A stretch of 64,000 nucleotides of DNA from an uncultured Prevotella sp. (GCA_900314935.1 OMXE01000008.1:54294-118293); one strand, 5' to 3'; counted from the first letter of the stretch, positions 11,251 to 21,290 are shown. Made by a program: numbers and translations. Notes: generated by a model from the sequence alone, not told the origin.

Positions 11251-12318
11251 TTATTTCACGTTCAGAGGAATCACCAGCTTCGGTGCTCCCGGAGCATTGG
11301 TAATCATCAGCACACGTGGTTTTGTACGGACATTGCGCAGCACCTTTGCATCGGCAGTAATCCTCAGCATGGTCGTCTCATGAGGTTTGATATGTCGCTT
11401 GTCCAACTTTACCTTCAATCCAGCGGTGGACAACTGCAAGGAGTTGATGTCAAGAGGCGATTTACCTACGTTTGAGATAGAAACCAACTCGGTCTTCTTC
11501 GATTTCTTACCGAAGTCAAGATCCACATACTCACGCGACAGCAGAATCTCCGGAGCGTTCTCTAACTGACTCTCTGTGTATTGGGTGAAAGATGGTAACA
11601 ACACGGCCGATACGGTGATTTCCTTTTCCGGAGCAACCTTATCACCCGGGAACATACCCAGGAAGATACTTGTCTGTGTAAGACCATAGTCGCGCAACTT
11701 GCGGGAATCAAGGGATATACTGATTGTACCTTGTCGTCCTGGGGCGATGGTGGTGGGTGACACAATGGCATTGAGGTAATCCGGTAGATGCATCACTGTA
11801 GGAGTGATCGACTTAGTACCACCATTCATGATATGGATCTTCTCCATCGGCATATCCCCACGTGTCACATCATCGAACTCAATATCATTCTTGTCGGCCC
11901 TGATATCCGCCAAAGTATAGTCGTAGGTGCCTTCATAATCCACCAGTTCCTCTACCACTATTCCGCGGATGGACAGGTAATAAGGCTTGTCGGAAGCATT
12001 GCTGTAGATGCCCACATCCTTCATGAAATGTCCTAACTGACGGGCATCATAGGTGGCAGAGATTGTAAAACCATCGCCAGCAGGAATCGCCGAATGGGGA
12101 TATTCCACCGATGTACAACCACAGCTGGTCTTGATGGTCTTGATGGTCAGCGGGGCAAACCCACTGTTCTGCATCTCGAATTTCACCGTTACAGGACGTT
12201 CATAAAGTACACTTCCGCAATCAATCACATCAGTCTTTGCGGTAATCTTCTGTGCCTGTGCATGGATGGATGCCCATGCACAAAGCGCTAATAGTATTGT
12301 TGTTTTGTTCATCATCAT
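11251..12318 (-). CDS. DUF1573 domain protein, exported
   Basis: 355-residue exported protein of unknown function. A signal peptide (NKTTILLALCAWASIHAQAQ) is followed by a DUF1573 domain (about 25-120) with the characteristic FGxV-like opening, TIKTSCGCTSVEYP and IPAGDGFTISATYDARQLG. A second, related Ig/ASH-like beta domain fills about residues 135-240 and a third about 250-355 (VSISNVGKSPLDI). The gene begins at ATGATGATG whose first ATG overlaps the stop of the upstream macroglobulin gene by 4 bp (ATGA), so the two are coupled. DUF1573 proteins are abundant in Bacteroidota and are thought to act in the periplasm as binding modules; no activity can be given. Confidence 0.85.
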   Translation of the reverse strand: MMMNKTTILLALCAWASIHAQAQKITAKTDVIDCGSVLYERPVTVKFEMQNSGFAPLTIKTIKTSCGCTSVEYPHSAIPAGDGFTISATYDARQLGHFMKDVGIYSNASDKPYYLSIRGIVVEELVDYEGTYDYTLADIRADKNDIEFDDVTRGDMPMEKIHIMNGGTKSITPTVMHLPDYLNAIVSPTTIAPGRQGTISISLDSRKLRDYGLTQTSIFLGMFPGDKVAPEKEITVSAVLLPSFTQYTESQLENAPEILLSREYVDLDFGKKSKKTELVSISNVGKSPLDINSLQLSTAGLKVKLDKRHIKPHETTMLRITADAKVLRNVRTKPRVLMITNAPGAPKLVIPLNVK

Positions 12319-15300
12319 TTAATTACGATAGTCTGCGACTTGGTCGTACCCATAAACTCAGGACTGTATGCACACTGCACCACACAGGTACCTGTCTCGT
12401 AAGTGCCGGGACGGTCGATGTAATACTCCGCCTCTACTACATGCTTCCCTTTTGATAGGATATCAAAGTAGTAATGAGTGGTCTGATCCTTGGGCGCGCA
12501 GTAATAGCCCCAGTGGTAACCGCTTCGCTGATTTACCGGCTCCATACAGGCAGCCCGCTTGTCAATGAGCTGTACATAGTCGTAGTCTTGGTCGGCCTCG
12601 ATGGTCAGGCGCACCACTACACGGTCGCCAACCTTCAGGTCTGTCACGGGCTTTCCATCCTGTGTAAGCAGTTGTCGTCTTACCTTCAGACCCGCACTAT
12701 GATCTTCTACCGAAGATGTGGGCTGCAGGAACTGCGCATAGACAGCTCCCCATGAAGTGCCCGTACTACTCTTCTCTGCGGTTAAAGAACGTGCTGCCTT
12801 CTCGGGAACGACGGTCTTGACATACCCCATGCCTGCCGTTGCCTTAGGCAGATCGAGCTGTTTTCCGTCAACCTTCAGCACGGTCTGCTCCTGGTGCCCG
12901 AGCTGTTCGGTATTCCCATTGAGGAAAGCGAACACAGCATTGACACAATTGATCGGAGTATCCCAGTTCTGTGTACGTTTCTGTAACAGCAGCCATCTAC
13001 GCAGTTCCGTGATAGTCTGCTGATCCTTCGGTGTTAACAACTGCCATGCTTCAATCACTGCCGTCTGGGTAGGTATGCGATAGTCGAACCACGAATAGCC
13101 GGCACGCGGTGTATCGAAGTAGCGTCCTTGCTCTTCGGTATAGACCATATACTCCTTCAGACTCTTCATATAGATGTCGGCTTTCTCTTTCTTTCCGTTA
13201 CGGGCAAGTACTACAGCCATCTTCGCCTTGGCATACATCGACTGCTTGGTATTCATCTTCTCCAGTTTTCCAAGCAGATAATCCGTAGCCTCCTGCTCCT
13301 TCGCATTCAGCTGACGGTTGGAGATGGCATTGATATACACCCACTGCAAGGCATGGGAGTACCATACATATACCTTCTCGCCCTTCTTCTCCCGACGTTT
13401 CATGTCGGCCACCTCATCGATAACGACCTTACTGAGATAGCTGTTGGCCTGCGAGAGAATATTCTTCGTGGCAGCATCCGTACCGATAAGCAGGTTCAGA
13501 CGGGTAAGGAACTCCATCACCTCGCCGGTCATGCTGGGTGAGCCCTTCATTCCTTCCCACCAGGAGAAGGATCCGTCAGCAAGCTGCAGCTTCTTCAACT
13601 GACCCAGCGCCGTATCCAGTCGGTTGGCAAGGGCATTCTCGTCGAAGAAATTAGCCAAGGCCTTCTTCTGACTACTCTCATCATCTGCGTCGAGCACCCA
13701 AGGAGTTTCGTTCAGCACCAATGCCTTCAGTTCCTGGTTCTTCTCCAAGGCACTCATCAGGGACGTTTCATTCCCCTCTTCCCGTTGCCATTGTGCGAAC
13801 ACGCTCTTCACCTGAGGAACCTGACCGATCAGATGCGAAGCCAGTTTGTTGGCGTAATAAGCTGCCGCCAGACTGATAGCGTTTTTCTCATTCACATCAC
13901 CCACGAAGGGAAGTGTCTGTACCATCAACCAAGCCGGGTTATTGGTATATTCCACGGTAATCTTGGTGTTCTTCGCATCCGATGGAACGAGCTTAGTAAG
14001 ATCAATGGTTTTCACCCCAGGCTCATGCTGGGTAAACGGTGTTGTCTTGGTCACCATCTCGCTATTTGGCAGGATAGGCAGATAATGCTGTTCACCATCA
14101 CTGAAGCCATCGCCATAGGCAATGATCTTACAGATCAGTAGACTCGGTATCTGCTCGTTCGGTTCTACACAGAAGGTGGCACTGCCCGTATCGCCTTGCT
14201 TCACGCTGAACGGTTGGGTTGATTCAAAGACCGTCTGCTCCGTTTCGGGATCGATCAGACGGATACCCACTTGACCTGTTATATCCTTCTCTGCCGTATT
14301 GAATATCTTCGTGGTGATGCTGGCCTTGTCGCCTGTACGCAGGAAGCGTGGCATATTCGGCTGTACCATCACATCCTTCTTCGCCACGGCAATACTATCC
14401 AGCATCCCGTAGTTCATCTCCTTGTCGTGTGCCAAGCCCATGACTTTCCAAGTAGTAACACTCTCAGGAAGGGTGAAACGAATAGCTACATTTCCGTTTT
14501 CATCCGACACCAATGCAGGGTAGAAGAATGCTGTTTCGTTGAGGTTCTCACGTACCTGCGACTCATCCATCTGCTGATTGTCGGAACCTGCGACGATTCC
14601 ATTTCCAACAGCTCTTTTATTCAGGACAGCTTGGGCCACCACCACTTCATTAAGCTCTGGAGAACCGGCTGCATCCATGACAGCCACTTCCTCTTCTGCC
14701 ACAGCCGCCTTACTCATCATCGCCATGTCAGCATTTCTTGTCACACCCGTTGCCATCGGTGCTCCAAGCATCGATCGTCCGCGGATACGTACGCCATAGT
14801 AACTGAACCGAGAAGCGAACTCAGTAATATCATCTGTGAAGGATGAGTAAGCAATTCGAGGATAAGTGATAGTCGGAAGTTTCTGCGAAGCCGACACATA
14901 AAGAGGTCCATACGTCCGATACTGCCATACGTTATAGGGCAGGTTCTGGGAGATACCCGTATTGAAATGCCAATAATGCATGTCGAGTTGATCCAGACTC
15001 ATGTCGTACATCGTCGCCATGAACTGTGCATTGGCCGGTGTTCCGTCAGGATGGGTGATATTCAGAGTCCACTCTTCCTTTTGTCCTGGAGTAAGCAAAT
15101 CGCGGAACGTCACCCACTTCACCTTCAGTCTCTTGTCAGGAAGCGGTCGTTCAATAACGGTAGAATGGGTATAGACCTTACCTTCCTTCACCCAGGCATA
15201 GTTCAGACGCAGTCCTGAACCATATTCTTCCTTATATTTGAATTCGCGGGAAATGATGCTGTTGGACATCTTCAGCGTACCGCTTTCTAATACACGGTCG

Positions 15301-17900
15301 CCCGAGATGATGGAATACACCACATGTGTATCCTTATCGGAAGATCCAATCTGCATGGTAACTGGTCCGCCATCGCGTGGGAAGGAAGTAGATGTCTGGT
15401 AGAACCAATCATGTGTCTCAATGCAAGGCACCTTGTCGTTTAAGGAGAACACCACGAACTCCTCCTTGATCGTATCACCGGCACAGGTGGCTTCAATGAT
15501 ATGCTGTCCTGATGCCAACGAAAGGGCATCGATGGGCACCTTCTCGTTCGCCTTCACCGAACCCATCTCTTTCCCGTCAATGGAATAGTTCACTGTCCCT
15601 TCCACCTCCTGACCTGCCGCATTCCGCAACGAGAATCTGAAATTCTTCAAATCCTTCTTCTCACTTTTCTTGTTGATCTCACAAGAGAAGGCAGTGGGTT
15701 TGCTACCTAAGGGTAAGCTGGTGGAAGCCTCGTGCGACTCGCCACCTTGATCTGTCACCGTAGCCCTGGTGATAAACGAATAGAACCTTGCACGGCTATA
15801 CAAAGGACCTCTTGAGGGAAGGTCTTCCTCATCCACCCATTCCGGTAGCGTCATTGGAACATCGATACGGAACTCACCCTTCTCATCGGTAGTCACCTCA
15901 TCACTGCTCAATTCCTCGTCACCATCGTCGGAATCAAACCAATGCCACCACCACGACCGCGTACGGACAACTTGATATGACACCTTTGCTCCCTGTACAG
16001 GTACACCGGCATAGGTTTTCGCACGACCGGTCACGGTAACCACATCTCCGCTCTTGTAGGTTTCCTTCACCTCGTCGAACTCCACTTGGAAGGTAGGACG
16101 TTTGTATTCCTCCACACGGATAAAGGTGGAAGCATGGTTAGGCACTTGAATCTGGAACCGACCGGTTAATCCGTTGGACGGTATTACGAAATCGAGGGAA
16201 GCAGAGCCATACGCATCGGTAGTTACTTCCTTTTCCTCCACCGTCTTATAGTTCGCATTCAGCAGTCGTACGGTATAGTGTTTCCCTTCCAGCGCCTGCG
16301 TCTTCAGTTCATCAACTTGGTGGGCCAACATCGAGACGTGTACCGTCTGACCGGGCCGATAGATGGAGCGGTCGGTAAAGATACTGATTATGTTGCGTAT
16401 TTCCTCTTCCTCATCATAATAGAAACGCCCCCATGACGAGTGGTCGGGCAGGTAACGGTCATCACCAGCAGTGACAAAGATCTTGTTGGGACCTCTGTAT
16501 CCTTCTTCTTCCAACTGATAGATCACCTCCCCTTTCTTGTCACAGGTCAGATTCACCACCTTGTCGGCCTTCCTGTATCCCTGCGGAATGGTAAGTTTGA
16601 TGTTTGCCTTGGGCACCGGCTGACCGGTTGTAGCATTGACTACCACGTAGCGCACCTTGTTGTCAGGCAAATTCTCTTCCATTCGCAGCAGGTTGCTGAC
16701 GTAGAGAATCATGCGTTTCTTATCGATCTTGTTCTTCGGAGCAGACACCTCCACCAGGTAGATTCCTAAGGGAAGCGGACCGATTTCCATGGAGTCTTTC
16801 CGAGTATAATATTCCTGCTCGAAGTAGAAATCTTTGGTATAGACCTTTTCCGTACCGGCTATCAGTTTCAGTTTCTCATTCTTGAGATTGGCATTGATCT
16901 CACTCTCACCCGTATGGTTCAAGCGAGTCACGGTGATCTTCAACTGTGGGATATTGCGAATGGAAGAGAACGCCACCTGGATAGGACGGTCGGGCAATGC
17001 CACCTCATGTTCCAGCGACAGGTAAAACATAGGCTGACGGAGTGAGGATTCCATCTGCTGCAACCGTTTGATGCGTTTCCATGAAGGCCAGCGGTTCTGC
17101 ACCTCATGGATATAGGCGATGCGCTCATCAATGGTCACATCACTACAATCGCCCATAAATGAGCAGCGGTCAATGGCCACCTCAGCACATTCGGGCAGGT
17201 CACCATACTCCTCTATCAACGAGTCGAGGGCAGCAACATACTTAGAATTCTTGAACCTCGTTCCTTCCTTATCCTCAAAGCGCTGTTCCACTTCACGTGA
17301 CTTGCAAACAAGCATGGCTTTGCGGTTACCTGTTGTCTTGTAGTAATCATAAGCCAACTGGTATTTCTCTGCCTCGAAGGCCAACAGGTGCAACAGGTCG
17401 TTGTTGAAGATCTCACTGTCATCACCCTGCTCCACCAAAGGCACGAACTCTGCTGTACGATGTCGCGACAGCATCTCAGGGTCTGCCAACGACTTCGCAT
17501 AATAATCAGCACTCAGCTTACTGGCATCATCCGCCAACTGGGGATTCTTCTCGTAAACACTGCCTAATATACTGTTCAGGACGGCAGCCAGGGCAGGTTC
17601 TTTCTTTTCTGCCATTTCCGTCTGCTGCTTCAACCGCTCCACGGCAGACTGCAGGGAGTCGGGCGAGATTTCCACCATCGCCTGACAATGCTTCAGTCGT
17701 GCCTTGATCAGCTGACCGTAGTTCTTCTCCTTTCCGGCCTTGTCGATAATCTTCTCCAACACCGTCATCTGTGTCTGCGGCAGATCTTGCTTTTCAGCCT
17801 CACTGACTTGTTTCCACAGGCTGTCATAACTTTGTCCAAACAGATTAAAAGGCATAAATACTATCAAAAACAGTAATAATCGTAAATACTTATTCTTCAT
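12315..17900 (-). CDS. Alpha-2-macroglobulin family protein, thioester motif absent
   Basis: Very large (1861 residues) exported protein with a signal peptide (about residues 1-23). An alpha-helical N-terminal region (about 25-270) precedes the macroglobulin modules. The MG2-type signature FTDRSIYRPGQTVHV is near residue 505, and the alpha-2-macroglobulin core stretch LPESVTTWKVMGLAHD near residue 1145. A helical TED-like domain with QLADGSFSWWEGM is near 1440, and a C-terminal receptor-like domain ends the protein. Between about 1055 and 1110 lies an A/V/M-rich low-complexity segment that could be the bait region. The position where the reactive Cys-x-Glu-Gln thioester normally stands reads FVGDVNEKNAIS, without Cys or Gln, so it cannot form the covalent trap. 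Likely a periplasmic protease inhibitor or surface protein without thioester chemistry. First gene of the unit with DUF1573, meaB and ispH. Confidence 0.88.
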   Translation of the reverse strand: MKNKYLRLLLFLIVFMPFNLFGQSYDSLWKQVSEAEKQDLPQTQMTVLEKIIDKAGKEKNYGQLIKARLKHCQAMVEISPDSLQSAVERLKQQTEMAEKKEPALAAVLNSILGSVYEKNPQLADDASKLSADYYAKSLADPEMLSRHRTAEFVPLVEQGDDSEIFNNDLLHLLAFEAEKYQLAYDYYKTTGNRKAMLVCKSREVEQRFEDKEGTRFKNSKYVAALDSLIEEYGDLPECAEVAIDRCSFMGDCSDVTIDERIAYIHEVQNRWPSWKRIKRLQQMESSLRQPMFYLSLEHEVALPDRPIQVAFSSIRNIPQLKITVTRLNHTGESEINANLKNEKLKLIAGTEKVYTKDFYFEQEYYTRKDSMEIGPLPLGIYLVEVSAPKNKIDKKRMILYVSNLLRMEENLPDNKVRYVVVNATTGQPVPKANIKLTIPQGYRKADKVVNLTCDKKGEVIYQLEEEGYRGPNKIFVTAGDDRYLPDHSSWGRFYYDEEEEIRNIISIFTDRSIYRPGQTVHVSMLAHQVDELKTQALEGKHYTVRLLNANYKTVEEKEVTTDAYGSASLDFVIPSNGLTGRFQIQVPNHASTFIRVEEYKRPTFQVEFDEVKETYKSGDVVTVTGRAKTYAGVPVQGAKVSYQVVRTRSWWWHWFDSDDGDEELSSDEVTTDEKGEFRIDVPMTLPEWVDEEDLPSRGPLYSRARFYSFITRATVTDQGGESHEASTSLPLGSKPTAFSCEINKKSEKKDLKNFRFSLRNAAGQEVEGTVNYSIDGKEMGSVKANEKVPIDALSLASGQHIIEATCAGDTIKEEFVVFSLNDKVPCIETHDWFYQTSTSFPRDGGPVTMQIGSSDKDTHVVYSIISGDRVLESGTLKMSNSIISREFKYKEEYGSGLRLNYAWVKEGKVYTHSTVIERPLPDKRLKVKWVTFRDLLTPGQKEEWTLNITHPDGTPANAQFMATMYDMSLDQLDMHYWHFNTGISQNLPYNVWQYRTYGPLYVSASQKLPTITYPRIAYSSFTDDITEFASRFSYYGVRIRGRSMLGAPMATGVTRNADMAMMSKAAVAEEEVAVMDAAGSPELNEVVVAQAVLNKRAVGNGIVAGSDNQQMDESQVRENLNETAFFYPALVSDENGNVAIRFTLPESVTTWKVMGLAHDKEMNYGMLDSIAVAKKDVMVQPNMPRFLRTGDKASITTKIFNTAEKDITGQVGIRLIDPETEQTVFESTQPFSVKQGDTGSATFCVEPNEQIPSLLICKIIAYGDGFSDGEQHYLPILPNSEMVTKTTPFTQHEPGVKTIDLTKLVPSDAKNTKITVEYTNNPAWLMVQTLPFVGDVNEKNAISLAAAYYANKLASHLIGQVPQVKSVFAQWQREEGNETSLMSALEKNQELKALVLNETPWVLDADDESSQKKALANFFDENALANRLDTALGQLKKLQLADGSFSWWEGMKGSPSMTGEVMEFLTRLNLLIGTDAATKNILSQANSYLSKVVIDEVADMKRREKKGEKVYVWYSHALQWVYINAISNRQLNAKEQEATDYLLGKLEKMNTKQSMYAKAKMAVVLARNGKKEKADIYMKSLKEYMVYTEEQGRYFDTPRAGYSWFDYRIPTQTAVIEAWQLLTPKDQQTITELRRWLLLQKRTQNWDTPINCVNAVFAFLNGNTEQLGHQEQTVLKVDGKQLDLPKATAGMGYVKTVVPEKAARSLTAEKSSTGTSWGAVYAQFLQPTSSVEDHSAGLKVRRQLLTQDGKPVTDLKVGDRVVVRLTIEADQDYDYVQLIDKRAACMEPVNQRSGYHWGYYCAPKDQTTHYYFDILSKGKHVVEAEYYIDRPGTYETGTCVVQCAYSPEFMGTTKSQTIVIK

Positions 17901-17932
17901 GACCGTTATTTCTTTGGTTCATAAGATAAATG

Positions 17933-17940
17933 CAAAGATA
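17933..17940 (-). promoter_or_regulatory. -7 box of the macroglobulin operon
   Basis: Minus strand TATCTTTG, exact TAnnTTTG, 32 nt before the ATG at 17900. Confidence 0.7.
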
Positions 17941-18066
17941 CGAGTTTTCTTGCATAACACAAACACTCTTTAACGATTTATTTGAATATACTAAGAAACT
18001 TTAGCAATGGTTCCGTTCTGTTTGCAAAAAAACCATGAAATAATTGCATGTATGAATAAAACTATG

Positions 18067-18074
18067 TATCTTTG
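18067..18074 (+). promoter_or_regulatory. -7 box of the cellobiose phosphorylase gene
   Basis: TATCTTTG, exact TAnnTTTG. The predicted leader of about 80 nt contains both the 7-bp and the 9-bp repeat. Confidence 0.7.
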
Positions 18075-18077
18075 CAT

Positions 18078-18136
18078 AATTGAAAATTGAAAAACTAGTT
18101 GAACTAGTATAACTAGTAAAACTAGCATAACTAGAA
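18078..18136 (+). repeat. Composite 7-bp and 9-bp repeat in the leader of the GH94 gene
   Basis: Two AATTGAA heptamers (18078-18091) run into five 9-bp units with CTAG cores at 18095, 18104, 18113, 18122 and 18131. Both families lie head to tail just downstream of the -7 box. Confidence 0.85.
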
Positions 18137-18159
18137 ACCCTAATATTTCAAAATTAGAT

Positions 18160-20673
18160 ATGACTAACAAAATGTATGGACATTTCGATGATGCCGCCCG
18201 AGAATACGTCATCACCGACCCGCAAACCCCCTGGCCCTGGATTAACTATCTGGGCAACGAGGACTTCTTCTCACTTATCTCAAACACTGCCGGTGGCTAT
18301 TCCTTCTTCAAGGATGCCAAGTTCCGCCGTATCACCCGCTACCGCTATAATGGCGTGCCGATGGATAATGGAGGAAGGTATTTTTATATCAACGATGGCG
18401 GAACAGTATGGAACCCCGGCTTCAAACCCTGCAAGACGCCGCTCGACTTCTACGAATGCCGCCACGGCATGAGCTACACTCGTATCACCGGAAGGAAGAA
18501 CGGCATTGAAGCCAGCGTACTCTTCTTTGTTCCTCTGAAGAAATGGTGCGAAGTTCAGAAACTGACGCTGAAGAACACCACTGGCGAAACCAGGAGATTC
18601 AAACTCTTCTCGTTTGCAGAATGGTGCTTATGGAACGCAGCTACCGACATGGAGAATTTCCAGCGTAATTTCTCTACGGGAGAAGTGGAGATAGATGGCA
18701 GTGTGATCTATCACAAGACAGAATACAAGGAACGCCGTAACCACTATGCGTTCTATAGTGTGAATACACCTATCAATGGCTTCGATACCGACCGCGAGAG
18801 TTTCATTGGTCTGTACAACGAGTTCTCTTGTCCTGACTGTGTAATGGCTGGTCAGCCAAAGAACAGCGTGGCACATGGATGGAGCCCCATCGCCTCACAT
18901 TATATAGAGGTAGAACTGAAAGCTGGTGAGAGTAAGGATTTCATCTTTGTCTTAGGTTACGTAGAGAACGAGCAGGAGGAGAAATACGAGAAAGAGAAGA
19001 CACCAGGACTGATCACTTCGCTTGACAAGCTCGACCGCACCTTCATTAACAAGACCAAGGCTCGTGCCTGCATCAAGGAGTTTGATACCACCGAAAAGGT
19101 GAATAAAGCCTTCCAGGAGCTCAATGCTTACTGGGATGACCTGCTTGACCGTTACAGCTTGAAGAGTGGAAACGAGAAACTCGACCGCATGGTGAACATC
19201 TGGAACCAATACCAATGTATGGTGACGTTCAACTTCTCTCGTTCTGCCAGCTTCTTCGAGAGCGGCATCGGACGAGGTATGGGCTTCCGCGACTCCAATC
19301 AGGACCTGGTGGGATTCGTTCATCAGATTCCCAGCAGAGCACGTCAGCGCATCATCGACATCGCCTCTACACAGTTCCCCGACGGCGGATGCTACCATCA
19401 GTATCAGCCGCTCACCAAACGGGGTAACAACGATATCGGCGGTGGCTTCAACGACGACCCGATGTGGCTCATCTTCGGTACGGTGGCCTATATCAAAGAG
19501 ACTGGCGACTTCTCCATCCTTGACGAACCTGTGCCCTGGGATAACGAACCGGGTACCGAGGTGTCACTGTTCGAACATCTGCGCATCTCGTTCAACCACG
19601 TCATTGAGAACCTGGGTCCGCATATGCTACCGCTCATTGGTCGTGCCGACTGGAACGACTGTCTGAACCTGAACTGTTTCTCATGGGATCCCAACGAGAG
19701 CTTCCAGACCACAGAGAACAAGACGGAAGGCTCTAAGGCCGAATCGCTGATGATTGCCGGTTTGTTCGTGGTGTGTGGCAAAGACTATGTGGAACTGTGC
19801 AAGGAACTATCTAGTAAAACTAGCGGAACTAGTCAAACTAGCAATTACTCCGCTGAAGCTGATCGGGCACAAAAAGCAGTGAATGCCATGATCGAGGCCG
19901 TGAAGAAGCATGGTTGGGATGGAGAATGGTATCTCCGTGCCTATGACTTCTATGGCAACAAGATCGGCTCACACGAAAACGAGGAAGGAAAGATCTTTAT
20001 CGAGAGTCAGGGCTGGTGCACCATGGCGGGTATCGGTATGGAAGAAGGTATGGTGGATAAATCGCTCGATGCTTGCAAGAAGTATCTCGACTCTGAGCAT
20101 GGCATGGTACTCAACAATCCTGCCTTCACCACCTACCATGTTGAGATGGGAGAAATCTCCAGCTATCCCGCTGGTTATAAGGAAAATGCAGGTATTTTCT
20201 GTCATAACAACCCATGGGTGATCATTGGTGAGACCGTCGCAGGACGTGGAAACGATGCATGGGAGCACTATGTGAAGATCTGTCCGGCATTCATCAAGGA
20301 CCAGACCTTGCACAAGGTGGAACCGTATGTCTATTCGCAGATGGTGGCAGGAAAGGATGCCGCCAAACCTGGTGAGGGTAAGAACAGCTGGCTCACAGGT
20401 ACCGCAGCATGGAACTGGTACACCATCACGCAGTTCATTCTGGGTATCAAGCCTGATTACAACGGACTGCTCATCAATCCGTGCTTACCTGCTACCGCTA
20501 AGGAATACACCGTGAAACGCAAGTTCCGCGGGGCAGAATACATCATCACCGTGAAGAATCCTAATGGTGTTCAGAAGGGTGTGAAGCAGATTCTCTTCGA
20601 CGGGAAGGCTATCGACGGAAACGTCGTTCCTGCCAACGAGGGCAAGCACACGGTGGAAGTCACGATGGGATAA
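18160..20673 (+). CDS. GH94 cellobiose phosphorylase
   Basis: Cytoplasmic inverting phosphorylase that splits cellobiose with phosphate into glucose and alpha-glucose 1-phosphate, saving one ATP. 837 residues. The N-terminal [38 protein letters not shown] and [12 protein letters not shown] are characteristic of the cellobiose phosphorylase branch of GH94. The (alpha/alpha)6 barrel carries [18 protein letters not shown] and [10 protein letters not shown], with Asp497 and Asp500 as catalytic candidates. No signal peptide, as expected. Odd feature: residues about 550-562 ([12 protein letters not shown]) are an X-Thr-Ser repeat encoded by a 9-bp array, the same element as in the leader. A strong terminator follows. 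Another disaccharide phosphorylase specificity is possible but less likely. Confidence 0.9.
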   Translation: MTNKMYGHFDDAAREYVITDPQTPWPWINYLGNEDFFSLISNTAGGYSFFKDAKFRRITRYRYNGVPMDNGGRYFYINDGGTVWNPGFKPCKTPLDFYECRHGMSYTRITGRKNGIEASVLFFVPLKKWCEVQKLTLKNTTGETRRFKLFSFAEWCLWNAATDMENFQRNFSTGEVEIDGSVIYHKTEYKERRNHYAFYSVNTPINGFDTDRESFIGLYNEFSCPDCVMAGQPKNSVAHGWSPIASHYIEVELKAGESKDFIFVLGYVENEQEEKYEKEKTPGLITSLDKLDRTFINKTKARACIKEFDTTEKVNKAFQELNAYWDDLLDRYSLKSGNEKLDRMVNIWNQYQCMVTFNFSRSASFFESGIGRGMGFRDSNQDLVGFVHQIPSRARQRIIDIASTQFPDGGCYHQYQPLTKRGNNDIGGGFNDDPMWLIFGTVAYIKETGDFSILDEPVPWDNEPGTEVSLFEHLRISFNHVIENLGPHMLPLIGRADWNDCLNLNCFSWDPNESFQTTENKTEGSKAESLMIAGLFVVCGKDYVELCKELSSKTSGTSQTSNYSAEADRAQKAVNAMIEAVKKHGWDGEWYLRAYDFYGNKIGSHENEEGKIFIESQGWCTMAGIGMEEGMVDKSLDACKKYLDSEHGMVLNNPAFTTYHVEMGEISSYPAGYKENAGIFCHNNPWVIIGETVAGRGNDAWEHYVKICPAFIKDQTLHKVEPYVYSQMVAGKDAAKPGEGKNSWLTGTAAWNWYTITQFILGIKPDYNGLLINPCLPATAKEYTVKRKFRGAEYIITVKNPNGVQKGVKQILFDGKAIDGNVVPANEGKHTVEVTMG
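19808..19846 (+). repeat. 9-bp-period ACTAGT array inside the GH94 gene
   Basis: CTAG cores at 19811, 19820, 19829 and 19838, exactly 9 bp apart, read in the NNN-ACT-AGY frame as K-T-S, G-T-S, Q-T-S. Confidence 0.9.
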
Positions 20674-20688
20674 GTCGTCACGACACCA

Positions 20689-20730
20689 AAAACAGGAAAG
20701 AGACGAACGCCTCTTTCCTGTTTTCTTTTT
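20689..20730 (+). terminator. Terminator of the GH94 gene
   Basis: 14-bp stem AAAACAGGAAAGAG (20689-20702) / CTCTTTCCTGTTTT (20711-20724), 8-nt loop, followed by CTTTTT. Confidence 0.92.
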
Positions 20731-21255
20731 ACGTCATACGATAGATGATGCAAGTGGTAAGAATCATTCGTCCTATGGAATGATACTATTTTGAATTTTA
20801 CTGACAACACACCTCTCTCATTTCGTCTATTTGAAAACCATTTCCTGTGGGGCGAAAAAACGCGCTGGAAATGGCATTTTGGTAACAAACTGATAATGAG
20901 GACGCTATAAAAACAAGGCACATGGTCATCTCCAAAAGGTGTGTTTTTCAATGCTAAAACCATAGGAAACGGGAGCCAATTCCATAGGTAATGAGCTGTA
21001 ATACCTATGTTTTTGCGTATCAAAAAGCCTGGTTTTGCACCCAAAGTAGCCTACTTACGGGTGGTAACAAGGCCAGTTACTACCGTTAAGAAGCCTTGTA
21101 ACTTGATTCTAACACCCAATTCGGTATTCTTCCCCATTCTTCTTTCTCTAGAATGATCAAAAATACAGGTGCATTTTTTGACATATTTTCTTTACATCTC
21201 CCTTGGAAGAAGAAAATATTTTTGTAATCTTTATGCGTATTTCATAAATAATTTG
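20731..21255. other. Gene-free region with several inverted repeats
   Basis: No convincing gene. It holds three inverted repeats. The first is CCATTTCC (20838-20845) / GGAAATGG (20867-20874), with GCG-AAAAAA-CGC inside. The second is CATAGGTA (20983-20990) / TACCTATG (21002-21009). The third is ATATTTTCTT (21183-21192) / AAGAAAATAT (21210-21219), just upstream of the next promoter. A minus-strand open frame runs from 21044 into the GH94 gene but resembles no family I can name. A neighbouring minus frame reads HYQFVTKMPFPARFFAPQEM before a stop. The segment 20830-21060 could be a dispersed structured element or decayed ORF; this is inference. Confidence 0.4.
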
Positions 21256-21263
21256 TAATTTTG
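21256..21263 (+). promoter_or_regulatory. -7 box of the acyl-CoA synthetase gene
   Basis: TAATTTTG fits TAnnTTTG and is 27 nt before the ATG at 21291. A 10-bp inverted repeat (21183-21219) lies 36 nt upstream of it and could bind a regulator. Confidence 0.65.
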
Positions 21264-21290
21264 CGTCACGAATCTATTAACTACAAATTC

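Noticed and set aside
20571-21044. 157-codon minus-strand open frame overlapping the end of the GH94 gene
   Set aside because: No family recognised; its start lies in a hairpin-rich segment and it runs through the GH94 terminator. Noted instead as a possible repeat element.
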